Assembly: GCA_031835245.1 (NCBI GenBank)
Contig: JAVKOQ010000053.1
Coordinates: 62,001-126,000 of the forward strand
Reading direction: 5' to 3'
Length of the DNA stretch: 64,000 nucleotides
Source: Balamuthia mandrillaris
Taxonomy: Eukaryota > Discosea > Longamoebia > Balamuthiidae
A program made the position numbers and the translations under genes. Within the stretch, counting starts at the first letter, position 1. Each line of letters opens with the position of its first letter. Positions 1 to 10,071 of this stretch are shown here, piece after piece. The notes below the pieces were generated by a model that saw only the letters and a list, made by a program, of their open reading frames with translations, ran no database searches and had not been told where the DNA came from.

Positions 1-29
1 AAGCAAGTTGACAAAAAATGTAATATATG

Positions 30-180
30 GGAGTCGAACCCGCGCATTGTGTGAACAAATTCTGCAGCGTGTTAGTATGGTTGCTCCTCATAAAACATTC
101 CTTGCATTCCGGTATAAAATTAACAAAGATGTCACACCCAGGAGTCGAACCCGAGGGCAGCACAGAAGAACAAATTCTGC
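30..180 (-). repeat. Two tRNA T-arm/box B-like copies
   Basis: Positions 30-42 and 141-153 carry the same 13 nt, which on the minus strand contain GGTTCGACTCC, a perfect match to the Pol III box B/tRNA T-arm consensus. Each is followed about 10-15 nt later by an identical GAACAAATTCTGC (53-65 and 168-180). A complete cloverleaf could not be folded for either copy: no matching 5' acceptor strand was found. This looks like a decayed tRNA-derived or SINE-like tandem pair, or a coincidence. Confidence 0.3.
113..119 (+). promoter_or_regulatory. TATA box candidate of the PFK-2-like gene
   Basis: TATAAAA lies about 70 nt upstream of the in-frame ATG at 186. In-frame ATGs at 27 and 129 would be upstream of, or too close to, a start site set by this box. 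That is the main reason for choosing 186 as the start codon. Confidence 0.4.
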
Positions 181-185
181 CAAAA

Positions 186-943
186 ATGAGCACAGATTGT
201 GCTGCCACAGTCTGCAAAAAAAGAGTTCTCTCGCAACAAAAAAAAAAAAGAAAAGAAGAGATGCGCAGTGGAAGACAAGAGGTGGAGGAAGAGAAGGAGG
301 AGGGGAAGGAGAAGGAGAAGGGCAGCGTTGTAGGCATGCACCGCAGGGTTGAGCGACGACGCATGCTCTTCGAGGAGAAGCTCATCCTGGTGATGGTGGG
401 CCTGCCCGCCCGCGGCAAGTCCTACATCGCCAAAAAGGTGGTGAGCCACCTCTCCTGGTTGGGCCTGAGGGCGCGCCTCTTCAACGTGGGCAACCTCCGG
501 AGGAAGGTCCTTCAGGGCAGCAGCCAGACCTCTGACTTTTTCTCGGCGGAGAACACGGAGGGCAGAGCCACCAGGGAGCAGCTGGCCATGGCTGCCTTGG
601 ACAGCCTCCTGCATTGGCTAGTGGGCGGTGAGGTAGATGGGGAGAAGGAGGATGAATGCCAACAGAAAAACGCTTCGTCTCCTCCTTCTTCAGCAGCAGC
701 AGGAGGAGGAGAGGAACGAGGAAGAGGAGGGGATGTGGCTGTGTTTGATGCCACCAACACGACGGACGAGCGGCGAAGAGCGGTGCTGCAGCACTGCATG
801 GAGTATTTCGGGGCCAAAGGACTCGCTGCTCCCAACGTCATCTTTTTGGAGTGTATTTGTGATGATGAAAAGGTGATCCGTCTTCTTATGTTCTGTTCTC
901 TGTTCCTCGCACTCTGTCTCTCTGTCTCTCTGTCTCCCTGTCT

Positions 944-988
<45 letters not shown>

Positions 989-1902
989 TCTCTCTCCTTC
1001 TCTCTCTCTCTCTCTCTCTCTCTCTTCATGAATCGTCCCTTAACATTCTTCTTCATTTAGGTTCTTCGTTCCAACTTGAAGCAGAAGATCCGCAATTCAC
1101 CTGACTACCAAAACATGCCCTACGAGCAAGCCCTTCACGACCTCCAACAACGCATCCAAAACTATCAGCTCGTTTACAGGAGCATCTCCGACGACGCCCT
1201 CAGCTACATTAAGCTCATCAACCTCCAATCTAAAGTCATTTGCAACAAGATCTTTGGCAATCGCGCTCTCAGCATCGCCACTTTTCTGATGAGCATCCAC
1301 ATCGGCAAACGTCCCATTTGGCTCACACGCTCCGCTCATACCGCTTCTGTAGCTGACATGAACAAGAGCCTTACTCCCATGCTACATGATCAACTAAACC
1401 ACAGCAGCACAAATCAAAACGAAGAGAAAGCGACAGAAACAGGAGAGAAAGAAGGAAAGGCAAAGATGAAGACCCACCCGTCATTGCGACAAAGAAATAT
1501 GTCAGATGTTCGTTTGCCGTGGTTTGAAGGAAGAGAGCAAGCAGATGCGACCACCCTGAAAGAACTTTCGTCATTGCGGTTGCCCTCCAAGCAAACAATG
1601 GGTGACTCTCTCAGCGAGCAAGGGCGTAGCTATGCAAAGAAATTAGCAGAGTTTATTCAGAGCAAGGCATGCCTTTCTTCTTTATACTTTCTGTTTTCTG
1701 AATTTCTTATTAATCTTTTTACTTTTATAGTGTTCAGTGGAGACGTTAACTGTACATACAAGCACATTGCCAAGAGCTGTAGAAACAGCTCAATATATTC
1801 CTGTCCCTACCAACCAATGGAGCGCTCTTAATATGCTGGACGCTGGCGTCTGCAACGACATGAGTCTTGCAAACGTTCGTTTCTCTCTCTTGCTCTCTCT
1901 TG

Positions 1903-1949
<47 letters not shown>

Positions 1950-2373
1950 GCTCATTCTCTTTCGATTTCCTACCTTTTTTGTTCAAACAAACAGATAAAA
2001 GAACAAATGCCAGACTTTTGGGAGTCGTGGATGAACAATCCAGCAGGTGTTCGTTTTCCAGGAGGAGAGTCGTACTTTGATGTAGTCCGTCGTTTGGATA
2101 CGCTTGTCTACGACCTCGAACGACAGGTTAATCCTGTTCTCGTCGTGTCCCATCTTTCTACACTTCAGGTAACAACTACTCTCCTTTCGTCGTTTATCGT
2201 TTTCCGTTTCAATTGAACTCAAAACACAAAAACGTAAAAAGGTGCTGTATAGTTACTTTGTGGATTGTCCCGTCGAAAAGTGTCCTCAATTGTCCATTCC
2301 AAGACACACTGTCATCCAATTGACGCCGTTTCAGTACGGTTGGAAAGAGGAGCGCTTCGACCTTGGACCATGA
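186..2373 (+). CDS. PFKFB: 6-phosphofructo-2-kinase/fructose-2,6-bisphosphatase-like, phosphatase motif degenerate
   Basis: This cytosolic glycolytic regulator makes, and in typical family members also degrades, fructose-2,6-bisphosphate. Proposed exons are 186-872, 1061-1666, 1731-1874, 1995-2168 and 2242-2373, giving about 580 aa against a usual 450-550. The kinase half is intact: P-loop GLPARGKSYI near residues 71-80, then VFDATNTT, and NxxxKIR-type helices in exon 2. In the phosphatase half the catalytic RHG triad is replaced by R-S-A (codons 1328-1336), followed by about 80 low-complexity residues. Later motifs survive (LDAGVC, FPGGESY, and the second histidine in VVSH). Loss of the phospho-accepting histidine predicts a kinase-only enzyme, as known for yeast Pfk26. 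The second intron uses a GC-AG pair. Start codon choice is uncertain (186, 261 or 336). Confidence 0.9.
945..1024 (+). repeat. CT microsatellite in an intron
   Basis: A nearly pure CT run fills the 3' half of the first intron (873-1060) of the PFK-2-like gene. It shows the sense-strand polypyrimidine bias seen in many introns here. Confidence 0.9.
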
Positions 2374-2725
2374 GGGAACAAACGAGCGATATTCGCGGCC
2401 TCCCCCTTGTTCCTCTCTGTTTTTCTTTTATGTTTTCTATAATAGATGTTGCTATGGAAACATAAGTCCTAAAAAATCAAAAATTTGTTTCTATGACAAC
2501 TCCAATCAAAAATCAAAAGATTCATTGCATGTCGACAGTTATGAAGCAAATCGCTGAAAGAAAGAAAGCTGCACCGAAGTTGCATTCTTCGCTCCCTTCG
2601 TCTTTGTCTTGGCCGAGTTTCACCTCCTTTCTTATTTGTTCAAACAAACCACCAACAAGCACCACCACAACAAACCGTTTTCTTTTTCTTCCACACGGAG
2701 AAAAACAAAATTCAAAAAAATACAA
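2374..2725. other. Intergenic, no gene seen
   Basis: This stretch holds the 3' flank of the PFK-2-like gene and the 5' flank of the E2-like gene. It is A/T-rich just before the ATG at 2726. I see no coding signal beyond short random ORFs. Confidence 0.6.
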
Positions 2726-3500
2726 ATGAAACGATCGGTTATGAAAGAAGTGTTGAAGGAATACAAGGAGCTCAACCTAAAGTCTTTCTCTGATGGGCAA
2801 ATTCTAGTGACCTTCCCGGACATGAACAACCTCCTTTCCGTCCACATCACTCTCTTCCCCAAGGACGGATACTACAGAGGCGGCAAGTTCGACTTTGCCT
2901 TGGACCTTCCCATTTCCTACCCTCACGCCGCCGCCAAAGTTCGCAGTCTCACCAAGATGTTTCACCCCAATATAGGTCCGTTTTTTTTTTTCTTTTCTTC
3001 TTTTTTTCACGTTTTTAATTTTTTCTGACTTCAAACTCGTCAAAACCTATATAGACTATAGCGGCTCGATCTGTTTCAACATTCTGAGCTCCGAATGGGA
3101 GAACTGCCTCCGCATCGCCGACTACGCACACGCCCTCCTCTGGCTGCTCTACCAGCCCAACCTCAATTCTCGCCTCAACGGAGACGTGCCAGGGGACGAG
3201 CAGGAGTTCGCTGCGATGGCCCGTGTCTCTGTGGAGGGAGGCAGCGTTGCTGGCCAATTCTTCCCTGGCTGTCTGGTGGATGAAAGCAAGAGGCTGGAGG
3301 AGGAGGAGAAAGCGCAGCAGCTGGAGCAACGGCTGGAGCAGAACGTGGAGCCAGAGGAGTTGGCGACCATCACGCCTCCCACTGGAGCTGGCGTGCAAGC
3401 CATGCGTCAGTTCTTTGATCAACAAAGAGCTGGAGGAAGAACACCGTCACACAAACCAACAATACCGAGATACCTCAAGCACCAACGCCACCTCCGATGA
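2726..3500 (+). CDS. E2 ubiquitin-conjugating-like protein, resembling the NEDD8 E2 Ubc12
   Basis: Exons 2726-2976 and 3055-3500 encode about 231 aa. The UBC fold is recognisable: a beta-strand block with GYYRGGKFDF, then SYPHAAAKVRSLTKMFHPNI. Across the splice follows DYSGSICFNILSSEW, aligning with the Ubc12 active-site segment (HPNI...GNVCLNIL..DW), so the catalytic cysteine is present. Neddylation or ubiquitylation is therefore plausible. After the fold comes an acidic/glutamine-rich helix (residues about 160-190) and a basic tail that may not be the true C-terminus: see the overlapping frame at 3419-3832. The donor is GTCCGT. The NEDD8 assignment rests on sequence resemblance only and is less sure than the E2 fold. 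Confidence 0.75.
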
Positions 3501-3832
3501 GGGTCATCATTCCAGGCAACGTGCCTGCCACTACCACTCCTACAACTCCTGCTCCTACCCCAACCATCACCACCCCTACCCCTGTTCAACAACAACATCA
3601 ACAAGAAAGAACCGAAGAAACAACAACGAGGAGGAGAACCGTGGCAGAGATCATGGCGGAGAGGGTGAGAAATGCGCGGCTAGCTCCGGGACATTTCGTG
3701 CCAGTGACCACACCCAGAACAACAACTACCGCCGCAAACAACAACACTCCCGCTCCTCAACGTAGGCAACAACGTTGGCCCGATCCTGTGGTTAACGTTC
3801 GTTTCCGTGGAGGGATTCGCGTTTTTGGATGA
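3419..3832 (+). other. Open proline/threonine-rich frame overlapping the E2-like gene's end
   Basis: Frame 2 is open from 3419 to the stop at 3830-3832 and has an ATG at 3497 that overlaps the E2-like stop (ATGA). Its translation is Thr/Pro/Gln-rich with a helical core (TVAEIMAERVRNARL) and ends in a basic, aromatic segment. It reads more like protein than the other two frames. It may be the real C-terminal extension of the E2-like protein, reached by an unseen intron or hidden by a one-base sequence error, or a separate ORF. Confidence 0.4.
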
Positions 3833-4214
3833 ACGCCAAAGGGAGCAAAGGAAAGCGTTTTTTCTTTTTTGTTTAGCAATTTCGTTTATTTTTTTTTTTT
3901 CCCTGTACAAACTAGCCAAGCGCAACGATTGCAGTACCACGTTGTATTCTTTCTTCTGTTAGACAGAGGGGGCATTAAATAAAAATTATAATATAAAGAA
4001 AAACATGTTTGCGGAAAGATCGACTTCTTTACCTTAAAAGAGCAAACTTAATCAAATAATTAATGATAATTAAAACCAACCAATGAAATCATCAGCCCGT
4101 TATAAGAAGAAATGCAAAGACTACCAATTTTTTTTTTCCAGAATACCCGAAACACGCGGAGAACATCACGTAAGCGGGGAAGCAAGCTGAAAAGAAAAAA
4201 AATAATAAAAAAAG
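3833..4214. other. Intergenic, A/T-rich
   Basis: The 3' flank of the E2-like gene contains AATAAA-like signals near 3975-3980, then comes the promoter side of the first BAR gene. No gene seen. Confidence 0.6.
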
Positions 4215-4547
4215 ATGAACTACTTGAAGCAAAAGGTGAACACGCTCAACGGAGTTACTGTCGCCACAGAGAGCGCGATATCGAAGGAGGCCATTACATC
4301 CACTATCGGTCGCACTCGAGTTGAGGTTTGTTTCTACTTTATGTGAAGTTAGTTGCACTCTAATGTTTGTTTGTTGTTCTCAGCTTGCTGGCCTGTTTGT
4401 TAACACCGAAGTGGATGAGGAGTTTGAGACAGGAAGACAAAACATTGAAAAATTGATAAAGAATGTTGAGGTCATTGAAAAAAGGTTGAAGAACTATTCT
4501 AAAGCTTTCGAAGGTTCACTCCCACTCTCTCTCTCTCTCTCTCTCGC

Positions 4548-4603
<56 letters not shown>

Positions 4604-6201
4604 ACTTTCTTTCTTTCTTTCTTTCTTGTCGTTTCTTTTTTTCTTGTCGTTTCTTTCTTGTCGTTTCTTTCTTTCTTGTCGTTTCTTTCTTTCTTTCTTT
4701 CTTTCTTTCTTTTTTCTTTCTCTCTCTCTCTCTCTCTCTCTCTTGCACCTCTTCTATTCGCTTCATTTCTTTCCTACCTTCTCGAGCTTCTTCTTTTCGA
4801 CTTTTTCTTGTGTTTAAACGACTAACACAAAAACTCAACAAACAAAGACTTTGTGAAACCACTATTAGCGCTTGGAGAAAGCTTACAAACATTTTACAAC
4901 GAAGACTCTGATGACCTGAACGAACAAGGAAACCTGTTCATGGCTTCCTCTAACACTGTTGCAGAGGCTATCAAAGAATTCACGGTTCTGTTCTTTTTTT
5001 GTAAAGTGTACTCTTATTCTTTCTAGCTGACTTTTTCTTGCAAATGAAAACAGACAACAATGCAAGAGCTCTGCACAGAAGTTCGAACATTGCTTACGAA
5101 CATGTCGCAGATGAAGGTTTTTTTTTGTGCTTCTTCTTCTTGCTTCTCGGCGTTATAGATTCTCTTTTTTGACTTCTTTCATTATCAAAAGAAATCTATT
5201 CTAGAGAGAGATGAAGCCTTGATAGAGTTCACCAAAGCCGATAACCATTTCAAAAGCGTTCTCAAGAAAGAGACCGATCTCTCCTCTCCCAAAGCCACCA
5301 AGGCTCAAGCAAGACAACAAGAATGCAAAGACAAGTACGATGCATTGAACAACGATCTGAAGAGCAAGTTTGCCGACTACGACCTCAATCGTGCCACTCA
5401 ATTCGAGGCCCAGTTTTCAAAGGTTTGCGGCTTAAACGCTCTTCTTGTCCTTGTTTTGGCTCTCGTCTTGTTGTTGCTCTCCTCTTCTTGCTTCGGCCCT
5501 TGTCATTGCTCTGCTAACCTCAATAAACGCATCTCAAGTTGGTCAATAGTCAAGCTAAACTGTTCGGTGTTGCCGCCAAAGCCAGCCAGGACCTTCAGGC
5601 ACAAACACAAACGCTCCCCTCTTCTGTTCCACCCTCCTTTTCTCCTTCTTCTCCTCAAACCCTCCGACACAACAAGAACAAAAACAAAAACAAAAGCAGC
5701 AGCAGCAGCGGCAACCACAACAACGAGGAGCCCTCTTCTCCTCCTGCCACGTCTCCCCGTGTTCACTTTGCCGCTCTCCACTCTCAATGGAGTCCAACCG
5801 CCCTATCGTTTTGTTTCTTGGATCGTGACAACAAGGAAGGCCACAGCGCCATCAACAACAGCGCCATCCTCAACATCAAGCATGAGAGACGAAGGTCGTG
5901 GGACTCTCCTCGTGCTTCCAGAAACTACGAAGCGGAGCTTGCGGAGCGGTTGTCTTCTCTTGCAGGGCCGGCTGCTGCAGTTGCTTCCTCTCTCGGTCGG
6001 TCCCAACCCCCTCCGGTGCCTCGAAGGGATCCTCTCTCCCGCACTCGGGCAGTTACAACCTCGGCTACACCTCCTCCCGTGCCTCGAAGAGATGCTCTGT
6101 CGCGCAGCCGCGCAACCACCTCTCCGAGTTCTGCTTCACCTCCCCCTGTTCCACGCAGAGAGACTCCTATCCGTCCTCCCCGTCCTGCCCGCAACGTCTG
6201 A
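4215..6201 (+). CDS. BAR-domain protein 1 with proline-rich tail
   Basis: Exons 4215-4325, 4384-4513, 4848-4984, 5054-5116, 5192-5422 and 5539-6201 give 444 aa. Residues about 30-240 form a helical BAR domain of the amphiphysin/endophilin kind: GRTRVE, DEEFETGR, a long KSILERDEALIEFTKAD helix, and a final helix with RATQFEAQFSK. BAR dimers bind and curve membranes in endocytosis. The tail is low-complexity, then carries a conserved RRRSWDSPRASR motif (basic site next to SP). It ends in repeated PPPVPRR(D/E) class SH3 ligands. Exon borders match its two downstream paralogues at 6659 and 10072, so all three arose by tandem duplication. Phosphorylation of the SWDSP motif and SH3 partners are inference. 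Confidence 0.85.
4522..4742 (+). repeat. CT and TTTC microsatellite in an intron
   Basis: A compound run, CT then (TTTC)n then CT, fills most of intron 2 (4514-4847) of BAR gene 1. Confidence 0.9.
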
Positions 6202-6279
6202 ACTGTTTCATTGGTATAAATAACTTTCTTTCTTGTAGTATTCCTGCTTTCTCTCTTTAAACCTTTCTTTCTTGTCGTT

Positions 6280-6319
<40 letters not shown>

Positions 6320-6658
6320 GTCATTTCTTTCTTTCTTTCTTTCTCTCTCTTTTCGTTGACGCAATCACGAACGAAGACAATAAAGAATGCACCACCCACT
6401 TTTCTTCACGAAGGGGAAAGAAGGGTCACCAAACGAAACACTTGCAGGGCCACAAAGATCGGAACATTACCTATATACAAACGAATGAATGTATAAATGA
6501 ATGAATGAAAGGGTTCGAAAGCTCCTTTTCATCCCGTGGTAATGTTTTAAACCCATGCGGTATAAAGAAAGAATGTTTGTATGTTGTTCTATTTTTTTTT
6601 AAAAGTTAAACCTATAAAAGCCCACACCTATAACGACGACAACCCACCAGACCAAAAA
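6202..6658. other. Intergenic with TTTC repeats
   Basis: It holds (TTTC)n at about 6265-6348, a short GAAT-type repeat at about 6483-6509, and the TATA box of BAR gene 2. No gene seen. Confidence 0.7.
6613..6619 (+). promoter_or_regulatory. TATA box candidate of BAR gene 2
   Basis: TATAAAA within CCTATAAAAGCCC lies 40 nt upstream of the ATG at 6659, so the 5' leader would be very short. Confidence 0.45.
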
Positions 6659-7212
6659 ATGAACTACTTGAAACAGAGGGTGAACACGCTCAACGGGATG
6701 ACGGTCACCACCGAGAACGCCATCACCAAGGAGACCCTTTCAAACACTCTAGGCCGCACGCGAGTTGAGGTTTGCTGCAACAACAAACCTCCTATAGGAC
6801 AGTTATTTGTTTGAAACTGATGTTGTTCCTCTGATCAAGTTTGCAGGACTGTTCGTGCACACAGAACTTGACGAAGAGTTCGAGAACGGAAGACAAAACT
6901 TTGAGAAGCTGGTAAAGACTGTTGAAACCACCGAGAAATATATGAAGAGCTATGCGAAAGCTTTTCATGGTGCGGCTCTCTCTTGCTCTGTGCTTTTTTT
7001 GTTCTTCCTATTCCTAGTTCTTCTTCCCTTCCGATGAGCTCTAATGACAAACGTGAAACAGACGTGGTGAAGCCGATGACCTCCCTGTCCCTAACCTTGC
7101 AAGCGTTTTATGATGGACCCTCCACTCTGAACCAACAAGGCAACTTGTTCATGGCTTCCTCAGAGGCCGTTGCCGATGCTATTAAAGAATTCACGGTTTC
7201 TATTTCTTTGTG

Positions 7213-7249
<37 letters not shown>

Positions 7250-8172
7250 TTTTGTTTACACCTCCCTCACCTTCTTTCTTCTCGGGAAACAGTCCACCAT
7301 GCAAGAACTCACCACTGAAGTTCGTACATTGTTTTCAACCATGTCGCTGATAAAGGTTCGCTTGTGTGTTTTTAACTAGGGTTTCGTCTTCATGCTTCAC
7401 GCTTCTTGCTGAAGGCATCGTTCCTGCACAAAAGAAAACTATTCTGGAGAGAGATGAAGCCTTGATAGAGTTCACCAAAGCCGACAACAACCTCAAAAAC
7501 GTTCTCAAGAAAGACGCCGATACTTCCACTCCCAAAGCCACCAAGGCTCAAACAAGGCAACAAGAAAGTAAGGACAGGTATGAAGCGCTGAACAACGAAC
7601 TGAAGGCCAAGTTTAAAGACTACGACCTTCATCGTGCCACTCACTTTGAGGCCCAGTTTTCAAAGGTCTGTGTCCCTTCTCTATTATCTCCGTTGTTCTT
7701 TCGGCACCATCTCATCTGGAACGATAAACAGTTGGTGAAGAGTCAAGCCAAGTTGTTCTCTCTTTCAGCCAGAGCAACACAAGCTCTTCAAGCCCAAATA
7801 CAATCTCGTCCTTCCACGTCCTGCTCCTCTCGTTCGTCTTCTTCTGCTTCTGCTTCTTCTTCGTCGCGTATACTTTTTGCGACTCTACATTCGCGGTGGA
7901 ACCCAGCATCCGTTCCTTACTCCACCTTCGATGGAGAGGAAGGCGCCACCAGGAAAGCAAGAAGAAAGTCATGGGACTCTCCGCGTGCTTCGGCTCGTGT
8001 TTCCAATTATCTGGAGGAAGAGTTCTACACCCTGATGCCTTCTCTCTCAGCAAAGACTGCAGGAACAGATTTAACTTCTTCGGCGTCAAGCACCTCTACC
8101 TCTACCGCTTCTTCTAGTCCTCCCAGTGTGTCTAAAAGGGAACCCCCTCCTCGTCCCCCACGTCGGGTTTAA
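6659..8172 (+). CDS. BAR-domain protein 2 with proline-rich tail
   Basis: Exons 6659-6769, 6840-6969, 7062-7195, 7293-7355, 7435-7665 and 7732-8172 give 369 aa. All five intron positions and phases equal those of BAR gene 1, and the N-terminus is nearly the same (MNYLKQRVNTLNGMTV). The BAR helices are complete (DEEFENGR, KTILERDEALIEFTKAD, HRATHFEAQFSK). The tail is shorter, with one RRKSWDSPRASA motif and a single terminal PPPRPPRR SH3-ligand block. It is the most recent-looking duplicate of gene 1. Role as a membrane-curving endocytic adaptor is inferred from the family. Confidence 0.85.
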
Positions 8173-8390
8173 GTAGGCCATTGAATATACATACGTGTAA
8201 AATAAAGTATGTACTTGCTCGCTTCGTTGTTTGCCTTCTTTCGTTCTTTACTCCTTGGCAATGCCCCAGCACCAAGCGAAAAATTCTCTTCCTGTTCATA
8301 GAGGTGTAATTAATATAGAAAAAGTCTTATATTGAAGCAAAGAAAAAAACAATAAAAAAAAAAGAAAGTAACTCAAGGTGACGGTGCAGG

Positions 8391-9794
8391 ATGGAAGAGC
8401 TGCCAGCGGAACTTTTGGAAGAGGTTTTCAGCTTTCTGCCGAAAGACATGGTGGCCATTGCTGCGCGGACTTGCAAGCGCTGGTTTTGGCATTGCCCGGA
8501 GACTCTCCGCCGCAAGCTGTCCACCAGGCGAGTGTGCAGCAGCTTGACGTTGTTGCAATGGGCTCTCGACAACGGTTATTCCTTGGATGATTCGACCTGC
8601 CAGCAGGCAGCGAAAGGCGGGCACTTGGAAGTGATCCAATGGGCCAGGGAGAAAGGTTGCAGTTGGGACTTCTGGGTGACTGCGAGAGCAGCGCAAAATG
8701 GACACTTGGAAGTGCTGAAATGGGTTCGTGAACAAGGTTGTCCTTGGAACAGTTGGACTTGCAAGTACGCAGCACAAAACGGACTCCTGGAGGTGCTTCA
8801 GTGGGCACATAGGAACGGATGCCCTTGGGACGATGAGACAACAGCAGCAGCTGCTGAAAAAGGACACTTGGATGTTCTCCAGTGGGCAAGGAAGCAAGGC
8901 TGTCCTTGGAACAGTTGGACTTGTAAGAACGCAGCTCGAAACGGACATTTGGAGGTGCTTCAGTGGGCGCATGAAAACGGATGCCCTTGGGGCGCATCAA
9001 CTCTGGAAGAGGCAGCTCGAGACGGACATTTGGAAGTCGTGAAGTGGGCTCATGCACACGGTTGTCCTTGGGACAAACAGACATGCATGGGAGCAGCAAG
9101 CAATGGTCACTTGGAAGTGCTGAAATGGGTTCGTGAACAAGGGTGTCCTTGGGATCAGAGAACGTGCAGTGATGCAGCGATGAATGGACATTTGGAGGTG
9201 CTGAAGTGGGCAAGGGAGCATGGATGTCCTTGGGACCCTGAACAGTGTTCCGACTTGGCCGCAGAGCGTGGCTTCCTGCACACGCTCTTGTGGATCCGAG
9301 AGCAGGGCTGCCCTTGGCAGAAGCACGTGTGCTCCTCTGCAGCAAAGTATGGACACTTTGAAGTGTTGAAGTGGGCGAGAGAGCAAGGCTGCCCTTGGAA
9401 TAGCGAGGTGTGTGCCCACATTGCAGCAAAAGGGGACTTGGCAGTGCTAATGTGGGCGCGTGACAACGGCTGTCCTTGGGATGCACGGACGTTTCATTCT
9501 GCAGCCCGTCAGGGACACTTGGAGCTGATGAAGTGGGCGAGAGCAAACGGTTGTCCTTGGGATGATAACTCTTGTCTATACGCCGCCATGGGAGGGCATT
9601 TGGAAGTGTTGCAGTGGTACCGAGAGGCTGGTTATTGTTGGAATGATCGGATATGCTCTTATGCAGCTTTGTACGGTCATTTGGAAGTGCTGAAATGGGC
9701 CAGGCAGAATGGGTGTCCTTGGTTCAAGCTCGAAGTCTATAAGTGGGGAAGAGACTTCCCGAAAGTCGTTGAGTGGCTGCAAGAGCAGCCATAA
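8391..9794 (+). CDS. F-box protein with about 15 ankyrin-like 26-residue repeats
   Basis: A single intronless ORF of 467 aa starts at the ATG at 8391. Residues 2-40 are an F-box (LPAELLEEVFSFLPKDMV, then ARTCKRW). The rest is about 15 tandem 26-residue units of the pattern A..GHLEVLKWAREQGCPW, diverged ankyrin-type repeats. F-box proteins hand substrates to SCF ubiquitin ligases through Skp1, and the repeats would bind the substrate. The family is expanded in Acanthamoeba and in some giant viruses. The lack of introns among intron-rich neighbours, and its place between two tandem BAR duplicates, suggest insertion by retroposition or transfer. A broken relative lies at 59437. Confidence 0.9.
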   Translation: MEELPAELLEEVFSFLPKDMVAIAARTCKRWFWHCPETLRRKLSTRRVCSSLTLLQWALDNGYSLDDSTCQQAAKGGHLEVIQWAREKGCSWDFWVTARAAQNGHLEVLKWVREQGCPWNSWTCKYAAQNGLLEVLQWAHRNGCPWDDETTAAAAEKGHLDVLQWARKQGCPWNSWTCKNAARNGHLEVLQWAHENGCPWGASTLEEAARDGHLEVVKWAHAHGCPWDKQTCMGAASNGHLEVLKWVREQGCPWDQRTCSDAAMNGHLEVLKWAREHGCPWDPEQCSDLAAERGFLHTLLWIREQGCPWQKHVCSSAAKYGHFEVLKWAREQGCPWNSEVCAHIAAKGDLAVLMWARDNGCPWDARTFHSAARQGHLELMKWARANGCPWDDNSCLYAAMGGHLEVLQWYREAGYCWNDRICSYAALYGHLEVLKWARQNGCPWFKLEVYKWGRDFPKVVEWLQEQP

Positions 9795-10071
9795 GAACCC
9801 CCAATGGCCATATAACAGAAAAATTGTTTTTGATTTTCTATTGGCTCTCTGTGGTTATCGAATAATTTAATGAAAGAAAATTTCCTTATTAAGGCTTAAA
9901 TTGTTGAAATTTTGACGAATTTCATCAGCAATTATCTTCAAAAATCGAAACAAAGTCAACAAAAATCGATTAATTGCAGCCACGTGGAAGAAATCGTTAC
10001 AGGAAGGCCTCTCTCTTGGGTTGCTTCTTGAAGAGACAGAGAAAAAAACAAACTTTAAACGCGATACCACG

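Noticed and set aside
125-215. A functional tRNA on the minus strand
   Set aside because: The T-arm pairs, but no acceptor 5' strand or standard anticodon arm could be found.
8428-9546. 372-codon minus-strand ORF over the F-box gene
   Set aside because: Antisense shadow of the repeats; no domain and no homologue-like composition.
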